This document shows, piece after piece, positions 1-4,387 of a stretch of DNA of 5,677 nucleotides. The stretch is taken from the NCBI GenBank assembly GCA_964589725.1, contig CAZPUJ010000705.1:1-5677 (forward strand). Reading direction: 5' to 3'. The DNA is from CAYSHJ01 sp964589725. GTDB lineage: Bacteria > Planctomycetota > Planctomycetia > Planctomycetales > Planctomycetaceae. The position numbers and the translations under genes are program-made. The notes below the pieces were generated by a model, which was not told where the DNA came from, did no database searches, and saw nothing but the letters and a program-made list of their open reading frames with translations. The stretch's first letter is position 1; the number at the start of each line of letters is the position of its first letter.

Positions 1-134
1 GGCTGCCTCGCGCCGACCTCGTCGCCGAGTTGGGCGAACAGCAAGCGTTGGCTGGCGAACTGGCGGACGTGTGGACGCTGGAGCCGTTCTATCTGCGTCG
101 CAGCGCGGCGGAGGAAAAGGCCGGCGTTTCGTGA
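1..134 (+). CDS. tsaB: tRNA threonylcarbamoyladenosine biosynthesis protein TsaB, C-terminal end (partial)
   Basis: Only the last 43 codons are visible, in the frame that starts at base 3 and ends with TGA at 132-134; the start lies left of the window. The tail reads ...ELADVWTLEPFYLRRSAAEEK followed by AGVS and the stop. A 'leu-Glu-Pro-x-Tyr-Leu-Arg-x-Ser-x-Ala-Glu-x-Lys' ending is the usual C-terminus of TsaB, the inactive paralogue of TsaD that acts as its partner in forming the threonylcarbamoyl group of t6A37 in ANN-decoding tRNAs, in the cytoplasm. The identification rests on this one motif and on the gene ending shortly after it, as TsaB proteins do. No catalytic residue is expected in this part. 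Another protein with a YLR-type tail is possible but less likely. The next gene on this strand starts 164 bp downstream behind its own promoter-like box, so it is probably not translationally coupled. Confidence 0.66.
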   Translation, partial: LPRADLVAELGEQQALAGELADVWTLEPFYLRRSAAEEKAGVS

Positions 135-184
135 CGCGGTCAGGCTGCCGCGGTGGTGAGCCTCGCGAGTCTTTTCCGAACAGC

Positions 185-190
185 TATAAT
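185..190 (+). promoter_or_regulatory. Putative -10 box (TATAAT) upstream of the 107-residue gene
   Basis: A perfect TATAAT lies in an otherwise GC-rich gap, 109 bp upstream of the ATG at 299 and 51 bp after the tsaB stop. No good TTGACA-like -35 is visible at the normal 16-18 bp spacing (the bases at 162-167 are tcgcga/ctcgcg-like), so the promoter call is tentative. If it is used, the transcript has a leader of roughly 100 nt. Confidence 0.35.
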
Positions 191-219
191 CCGCCCGCGA
201 CAATTTCGAGTCGATGGCG

Positions 220-237
220 CGTCCCGCTGGCGGGGCG
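220..237 (+). other. Leader stem-loop upstream of the 107-residue gene
   Basis: Bases 220-226 (CGTCCCG) pair with 231-237 (CGGGGCG) around the tetraloop CTGG. This gives a 7-bp stem with one T:G pair and is very GC-rich. A second weaker 5-bp stem can form from CGGCC and GGCCG at about 253-271. No T-tract follows either, so they do not look like rho-independent terminators. They may simply structure the 5' leader. In a GC-rich genome a stem of this size can arise by chance. Confidence 0.3.
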
Positions 238-283
238 ATGTTCACGGAATGCGGCCTTGTCCGACGGCCGCCGAGCCACGTTC

Positions 284-290
284 AAAGGAG
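284..290 (+). promoter_or_regulatory. Shine-Dalgarno that fixes the start of the 107-residue gene
   Basis: AAAGGAG at 284-290 lies 8 nt before the ATG at 299, an ideal spacing. The same frame is open upstream to a GTG at 71, but that extension overlaps the tsaB end and has low-complexity, Arg/Gly-rich content without coding character. The ribosome binding site decides for 299. Confidence 0.8.
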
Positions 291-298
291 TTAGGGTC

Positions 299-622
299 AT
301 GGCCTTGTACGAGATTGAAACCTACGCACACATCATGATTGGCTGGGCCGAGTCCCAGGAGCAGGCGGCTCAGATCGCCAAGGAACATTATCCCGGCGAG
401 GACGTGGTCCGCTTGACGAAGCGACCGCGCGACATTTGGGTCATCTCGAAGCGACTGCTAGGCATCGCCGGAAATGCCGAACCGTGCGACATCGCGCGCG
501 ACTGCCTCTCGCGGGCTCATGGCGACAAGGTCCACGCCATTCGGCTGTACATGCTCGACACCGGCTCGGACTTGCACGAGGCCCAAAAGGCGATCGAGAC
601 CAACATGTCGCTCGGTTGGTGA
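299..622 (+). CDS. Conserved-looking hypothetical protein, 107 aa, L7/L12-CTD-like C-terminal half
   Basis: I do not recognise the family. The start is the ATG at 299 with AAAGGAG 8 nt upstream; the stop is TGA at 620-622. No signal peptide or membrane segment is visible, so the product is probably cytoplasmic. Residues 1-55 alternate strand-helix-strand (ETYAHIMIGWAES, a Gln/Ala-rich helix, then DVVRLTKRPRDIWVISK). Residues about 64-103 read as two helices, ending KVHAIRLYMLDTGSDLHEAQKAIE. That stretch resembles the 'K-x-x-AIK-x-R-x-x-TG-x-x-L-x-EAK-x-x-V' motif of the ribosomal protein L7/L12 C-terminal domain, a protein-docking fold also found in some small bacterial proteins. This is a resemblance by eye, not a domain hit. 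The gene follows tsaB on the same strand and faces the glycosyltransferase cluster, with stops 5 bp apart. Coding character is supported by the ribosome binding site and the plausible globular composition. Confidence 0.75.
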   Translation: MALYEIETYAHIMIGWAESQEQAAQIAKEHYPGEDVVRLTKRPRDIWVISKRLLGIAGNAEPCDIARDCLSRAHGDKVHAIRLYMLDTGSDLHEAQKAIETNMSLGW

Positions 623-627
623 CGTGA

Positions 628-1947
628 TCACGGCGATTCGGCCTTCGTCGCGCTTGTTGAGTTCACGTTCGGAGGTCTCGTCATCAGGAGGACCAACGCG
701 ATCAAGCCGGCGATCGTGAACGATTTGTATGAGAGAACCAGATCTGCCAGTTGCTCACCCAAGATTCCGCGGGCCGAGAGTGACACGATCGCGGCGAACG
801 CTCCGATGGCCCAGGTGCGCCAACGAATTTGATGGCTCGTCGCCAGTTGTTCGCGTCCGATCAGGAACAACGCCGGCAAACACACCACCAGATGTTGCTT
901 CCAACAGAACGGCGAAAGCAACGTTGCGAGGACGATCACAGCGCCCCATTCCGATGGCAAGTGTCTAGCGCCTTCAGTTCCCGCGGGTCGGCGGGTCATC
1001 CAGGCGAGAGCTGCTAGCAGCGCAAGAATCGTTCCTTTGACAACGCGCCGAGCACTGTCGACATCCAAGTCCAAGAATTGCACAAAGCCCAGATGCTCGA
1101 TGTACAAAGAATGGCCTGCCGGATAGGTCTGCACCAGTCGCGCGAGTGCCAGCGCGAGTGATTGATTAAGGTGCCGCGGTGGCTCGAGAAAATTGGCGGA
1201 TGGATCGCGAATCGTCGCGCTTTTGACGGCGGAATCCCACCAGCGTTGGTGGTACACAATCGTCTCATTCCATGAGAACATCACCGTCGGCAAGAGATTC
1301 AGGATTGCCGTGAATGCCATCGCCCAGCCGGCGGCCTTCCATTCCCGTTTCCAGCACAAGAACGGCACGAAGAGCAGAGGCGTCGTCTTGAATGTGATGG
1401 CCGCCGCCGTCCAAAGTCCGCACGCCATCTTGCGACCTTCGGTCAATGCGGCAACGGCGGCGGTGAGAAAGAACAGCAGTAGGAGTTGCAGACCGCACTC
1501 GTCCAGGTCGCGTTGCACCACGGTGAACGCAGCCAAGAATGAAAACACCGCCGCCGCGATCGACAACTCCAGCGATCCCGGCATCCGGCTTTGAGCCATC
1601 TTGTGCCAGATCCGGAAGGTGGTCACCGCTGCCGCGATTGACAAAGAAAAACAGACCAGTTTGCCGCCGATCGGACCAAACAGCGAGAGAATGGCGTTGA
1701 AGACCATGCGGCCGAATGGATACCAACACCACGTTGGCGCGAGTGGCCCGTCACGCAGCAACATCTTTCCCTGCTCGATGTGACCACCGATGTCGTTGAA
1801 CCGAAAAAAAAGCGACACAATGCCCTGAACAGCAATGAAGACGCCAATTGTCAGGAGTGAAACGATTCGGAACCGCGGTGTCAGATACCAAGCGTGCGGC
1901 AGACTCTCCGGCTTAGAGATGGGCGGTTCCGACGGATTGGCGGACAT
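628..1947 (-). CDS. GT87 / DUF2029 family membrane glycosyltransferase (polyprenol-phosphate-sugar dependent)
   Basis: This 439-residue polytopic protein is probably a GT-C glycosyltransferase of family GT87, which uses polyprenyl-phosphate sugars as donors and transfers to acceptors outside the cytoplasmic membrane. The N-terminus (1-27) is hydrophilic. About ten hydrophobic spans follow, at roughly 28-49, 82-110, 128-144, 152-168, 174-197, 206-222, 303-317, 336-362, 378-393 and 408-422. Family-like landmarks are an acidic residue in the first outer loop (FNDIGGHIEQGKMLL, Asp52), WYPFGRMVF (75-83), TFKTTPLLFVPFL (185-197), the LNQSLALALARL loop (260-271) and SPFCWKQHLVV (345-355), matching the usual 'gNqSl...Rl' and 'SP.sW.HH' signatures. 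In mycobacteria this family includes mannosyltransferases and the arabinosyltransferase AftC, so the sugar cannot be told from sequence. The start ATG at 1947 has GGGAG (complement of 1957-1961) 9 nt upstream. It is the last gene of the minus-strand cluster, 108 bp after the methyltransferase. No terminator is visible at its 3' end. Confidence 0.82.
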   Translation of the reverse strand: MSANPSEPPISKPESLPHAWYLTPRFRIVSLLTIGVFIAVQGIVSLFFRFNDIGGHIEQGKMLLRDGPLAPTWCWYPFGRMVFNAILSLFGPIGGKLVCFSLSIAAAVTTFRIWHKMAQSRMPGSLELSIAAAVFSFLAAFTVVQRDLDECGLQLLLLFFLTAAVAALTEGRKMACGLWTAAAITFKTTPLLFVPFLCWKREWKAAGWAMAFTAILNLLPTVMFSWNETIVYHQRWWDSAVKSATIRDPSANFLEPPRHLNQSLALALARLVQTYPAGHSLYIEHLGFVQFLDLDVDSARRVVKGTILALLAALAWMTRRPAGTEGARHLPSEWGAVIVLATLLSPFCWKQHLVVCLPALFLIGREQLATSHQIRWRTWAIGAFAAIVSLSARGILGEQLADLVLSYKSFTIAGLIALVLLMTRPPNVNSTSATKAESP

Positions 1948-2055
1948 GGAGAATTGCTCCCAAGATCTTTTTCGTCACCGCGCAGCGGACGAGACCCGAG
2001 GAAGAAAACGACTTGAACCAATCCCCTCACGGAGGAAGCCGACTATCGCCCGTCG
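1948..2055 (-). other. 108-bp spacer between methyltransferase and GT87 genes
   Basis: I see no RNA gene, strong hairpin with T-tract or convincing -35/-10 pair here. Just after the methyltransferase stop, CGAC and GTCG can form only a 4-bp stem, too weak for a terminator. The spacer holds the GGGAG ribosome binding site of the GT87 gene at 1957-1961. Read-through from the methyltransferase is the simplest interpretation. Confidence 0.4.
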
Positions 2056-2718
2056 TTACAGATTCTTCTTCCAGATCACGAGGTAATGGCCATACCACAA
2101 ACGATCGAGGCGCGCTTCTTCGGAAACCTCGCCAGAGTGCTGACGGAGCCAATCAGCGACCGCATGCTCGCCTCGATAGTTCACCCACTGCCGAGCCATG
2201 ACCAAGTCGTGCAACCGATTCATCAGCGCCTTCCACCGAGGCCGGGGCGAGATGTCCTTGAACAACAACAGGCCACCCGGCTGCACTCGTTGGCAGACCA
2301 GCTCCAGAAACCGCCACTGTTCGGCCGGCGGCACGTGATGCAGGACATCGACGCACAAGACGACATCAAAAGTATCGGCGGGAAATCCGAATGCCGGCAG
2401 GCATTCGAATCGCAGGTCCGCGAATTCGCACACTCGGCTGGTTCGAGCTTTCTCGATCGCTTGCTGCGACACGTCGATGCCGAACACTTGTCGCGGCGCG
2501 CGGCACACAGCCAGTAAGCTACTCAACAGTCCGATGCCGCAACCCACATCCAGCACGCGGGCACCACGCGGCACGCGAGCTAAGATTTCTTCAAAGGGAC
2601 AAATGAACGGACGCCAGCGAACAATTCGTGCCTCCACGCCCCGCAACCGATCGTACATTGACTGAATCAGGTGTGAGATCGTCACTGGTCGCGCCGGCCA
2701 CGGAAGCATGGTTGACAT
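2056..2718 (-). CDS. Class I SAM-dependent methyltransferase
   Basis: The 220-residue soluble protein has the Rossmann-type methyltransferase signature. Motif I is VLDVGCGIG (55-63), which binds the methionine part of SAM. The acidic end of strand 2 is FGIDVS (Asp82), for the ribose hydroxyls. Motif II/IV lies in FDVVLCVDVLHHVPP (117-131), and motif III is QPGGLLLFKDIS (146-157). This is the Methyltransf_11/25-like type with no visible membrane anchor. The C-terminal 60 residues are basic and aromatic (Arg, Trp, Tyr, ending WYGHYLVIWKKNL). The substrate is unknown. Its place between the HAD-UbiA gene (65 bp upstream) and the GT87 gene (108 bp downstream) suggests methylation of a lipid-linked sugar, a polyprenyl/lipid carrier or a glycan. 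The start ATG at 2718 has AGAGGAA (complement of 2727-2733) 8 nt upstream; a second ATG at 2710 is too far from it. Family is secure, substrate is not. Confidence 0.87.
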   Translation of the reverse strand: MSTMLPWPARPVTISHLIQSMYDRLRGVEARIVRWRPFICPFEEILARVPRGARVLDVGCGIGLLSSLLAVCRAPRQVFGIDVSQQAIEKARTSRVCEFADLRFECLPAFGFPADTFDVVLCVDVLHHVPPAEQWRFLELVCQRVQPGGLLLFKDISPRPRWKALMNRLHDLVMARQWVNYRGEHAVADWLRQHSGEVSEEARLDRLWYGHYLVIWKKNL

Positions 2719-2726
2719 CAGACGCG

Positions 2727-2733
2727 TTCCTCT
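2727..2733 (-). promoter_or_regulatory. Shine-Dalgarno of the methyltransferase gene
   Basis: On the minus strand the bases read AGAGGAA, 8 nt before the ATG at 2718. This favours that start over the in-frame ATG three codons later. It lies in the 65-bp spacer behind the HAD-UbiA stop, which has no visible terminator. Confidence 0.65.
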
Positions 2734-2783
2734 GCAAGGACGAGCTTGAATATTCTCTTAATGATGCCCAACGCTCCCTGATG

Positions 2784-4274
2784 TCACAGCCACGGCATCA
2801 CCGACATCGCCAGCAATCCGATCACGCACGCAGCGATCAGCAGGCTGACTCTATCGCTCGTCGCGAAAACGACCGGGTCTTCACAGAGTTCGCCCCTTTT
2901 AGCCAGTAACCACAGGCGGCTGATCCAATACTGTAACAACGGACAAATGAGCCATAATAGCCAGACATTTCGATAAAGATTGCTGATAATGTCACTCTTG
3001 AGGTACAGCGCCATGATGAGCACGGCAAGGTATCCGCTTGACGTGCCCATCGCTTCAATGACACTCAGGTCCGCAATCAGATAGCCGCGACCCCGCGCGG
3101 TGGTAATCCCTTCACGAGTCAGCCGCGTCAACTCGGCATACCGCTTCACGAATGCGAGTGATGTGAAGAGGAACATCGAGAACATCAGCAACCATTCCGA
3201 GACCACCACGTCGGTCGCCAGTCCGCCGGCAAACAGCCGCAGCGTGTACAGTCCCGACAGCGCGATGACGTCGAGCATCAATCGCCGCTTGAGCGCAAAC
3301 GAGTATGCCGTCGTGAGACACAAATATCCGATGAGTGCTCCGACGAATGGCCCTGGCAGCGCGAGATTCGCGATCACGAGACCGGCCGCTGCCAGTGAGG
3401 CGGTGAGCGGCGCTCCCCAACTCAGGGGCAAGTCGCCGCTCGCGAACGGCCGAAATCGTTTCTTCGGGTGATGCCGATCGTCCTCGATATCAAACAAGTC
3501 GTTGAGCACATACACCGACGACGCACACAGACTGAACGCGACAAACGCCAAGATGGTGGCGATCAGCTTCGGTAGCTCAAAAACTTGGTGAGCCAGCACG
3601 ACCGGCGCGAATAACAACAAGTTCTTGGCCCATTGATGCGGTCGCATGGCCGTCAGGACCGCTCGCCCGCGAGCCGCGCGCGCGGTCAATATCTGATTGG
3701 GCACACGATCGCGTCGCCGGATGGCGTCTAGCAATCCCATTGACGGCGCGACGCAGTAAACCTCAGCCGCCTTCCGCCAGACCGGCAAATCAGCTCGCGA
3801 GTCACCCAAATACGCGTATTCGGAAAGCTGATGCTCCTGACAATACTGCTCGATCGCTTGCCGTTTGCGACGTCCGGTCAGGTTTGTGACTCCGTCGCTC
3901 GCCAGCACGTCGTCGAAAAGGCCCAGGTGCGTCGCCACACGCTCAGCGCACGCAGCATCCGCGCCCGTCGCCAAGATGACTCGCCGTCCTGCCGTCTTTT
4001 CGTGGGTGATGAACCGCAAGACGTTTTCGCGATACGGCAAATGACGGGGATCAGGCATGACTCGTTCGGCCAAGACGCGCTTGAAGAACGCCCTTCCGCG
4101 CCGCAGCCAACCAAGCGATTGCCACAGGATTCTCGGCTGATGCTTGACCGCCAAGACCAGTGACTCCCCCAGCAAGTCGGTCTTGATCAGCGTCCCGTCC
4201 AAGTCGACAAAGAGCGCCGTCAGCAACGACCCACGCCTGGGGTCAGTCAAAGGATCGGCACGTAACTCAGCCAT
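2784..4274 (-). CDS. HAD phosphatase - UbiA prenyltransferase fusion, decaprenyl-phosphate phosphoribosyltransferase-like
   Basis: Two domains are joined (numbering from the alternative TTG at 4307, 507 aa; the ATG used here is residue 12). Residues about 30-205 are a HAD hydrolase: motif I DLDGT (35-39, nucleophile Asp35, acid Asp37), motif II Thr114 in ILATGAD, motif III Lys148, motif IV GDSRAD (168-173), all intact. Residues about 218-507 are a UbiA-superfamily integral membrane enzyme with several spans. It begins MRPHQWAKNLLLFAPV, carries the first Asp motif NDxxDxxxD (269-277) followed by HHPKKRFRPFASG, then a second conserved block KRRLMLDVIAL...LRLFAGG (340-362) and LAFVKRYAEL (384-392). 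The KRFRP block and the start of the UbiA domain are typical of decaprenyl-phosphate phosphoribosyltransferases (mycobacterial Rv3806c, rhizobial NoeC), which join PRPP to polyprenyl phosphate. The architecture resembles the known HAD-UbiA fusion group. The HAD part may dephosphorylate the product (inference). Neither start has a clear Shine-Dalgarno. ATG 4274 is preferred because a palindrome covers the TTG. Confidence 0.85.
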   Translation of the reverse strand: MAELRADPLTDPRRGSLLTALFVDLDGTLIKTDLLGESLVLAVKHQPRILWQSLGWLRRGRAFFKRVLAERVMPDPRHLPYRENVLRFITHEKTAGRRVILATGADAACAERVATHLGLFDDVLASDGVTNLTGRRKRQAIEQYCQEHQLSEYAYLGDSRADLPVWRKAAEVYCVAPSMGLLDAIRRRDRVPNQILTARAARGRAVLTAMRPHQWAKNLLLFAPVVLAHQVFELPKLIATILAFVAFSLCASSVYVLNDLFDIEDDRHHPKKRFRPFASGDLPLSWGAPLTASLAAAGLVIANLALPGPFVGALIGYLCLTTAYSFALKRRLMLDVIALSGLYTLRLFAGGLATDVVVSEWLLMFSMFLFTSLAFVKRYAELTRLTREGITTARGRGYLIADLSVIEAMGTSSGYLAVLIMALYLKSDIISNLYRNVWLLWLICPLLQYWISRLWLLAKRGELCEDPVVFATSDRVSLLIAACVIGLLAMSVMPWL

Positions 4275-4299
4275 GAGGTTGTCTGCCGCGACGGTTTTT

Positions 4300-4318
4300 C
4301 CGATCAATCCCTGATCGG
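4300..4318. repeat. Perfect 7-bp inverted repeat upstream of the HAD-UbiA gene
   Basis: CCGATCA (4300-4306) and TGATCGG (4312-4318) are perfect complements around five bases. On the gene's strand it is followed by a run of five A, and on the plus strand a run of T precedes it, so it is not a rho-independent terminator in either direction. It covers the alternative TTG start at 4307 and lies 26 nt upstream of the ATG at 4274. It could be an operator or an mRNA hairpin in the leader. Confidence 0.45.
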
Positions 4319-4335
4319 GCGACAGATCATCCAGC

Positions 4336-4348
4336 GAATCGACGATTC
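4336..4348. repeat. 13-bp odd palindrome GAATCG-a-CGATTC in the spacer before HAD-UbiA
   Basis: The arms GAATCG (4336-4341) and CGATTC (4343-4348) are perfect around one base. It sits in the 113-bp spacer between the right-most glycosyltransferase stop and the HAD-UbiA start, 18 bp from the other palindrome. The symmetric shape suits a dimeric regulator site, but no promoter elements nearby are convincing. Confidence 0.3.
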
Positions 4349-4387
4349 AAAGCAAGATGAGTTTGCGTGGATCACACGCCCAACGAT

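Noticed and set aside
71..298. Upstream extension of the 107-residue gene to the GTG at 71 (183 aa in total)
   Set aside because: The extension overlaps the tsaB end, has an Arg/Gly/Ser-rich non-globular composition, and a well-spaced AAAGGAG stands before the ATG at 299.
1193..1594. 133-codon open frame on the plus strand opposite the GT87 gene
   Set aside because: Antisense to hydrophobic codons of a convincing membrane protein; its Ala/Ser/Arg-rich composition is typical of a shadow frame.
2086..2517. 143-codon open frame on the plus strand opposite the methyltransferase
   Set aside because: It lies fully antisense to a gene with intact SAM motifs, has no recognisable domain and no clear ribosome binding site; it is a GC-rich shadow frame.
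2719..2783. Promoter in the spacer between HAD-UbiA and methyltransferase (TTGGGC ... TATTCA on the minus strand)
   Set aside because: The two boxes are only about 13 bp apart and both poorly match consensus; an AT-rich patch alone is not enough.
3831..4163. 110-codon open frame on the plus strand opposite the HAD domain
   Set aside because: The minus-strand frame carries all HAD motifs here; the plus frame has no domain character.
4275..4307. TTG at 4307 as start of the HAD-UbiA gene
   Set aside because: The AGGGA next to the TTG has no spacing to act as a Shine-Dalgarno, the codon is inside a perfect inverted repeat, and an ATG follows 11 codons later, still 23 codons before the DLDGT motif. 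It remains possible.
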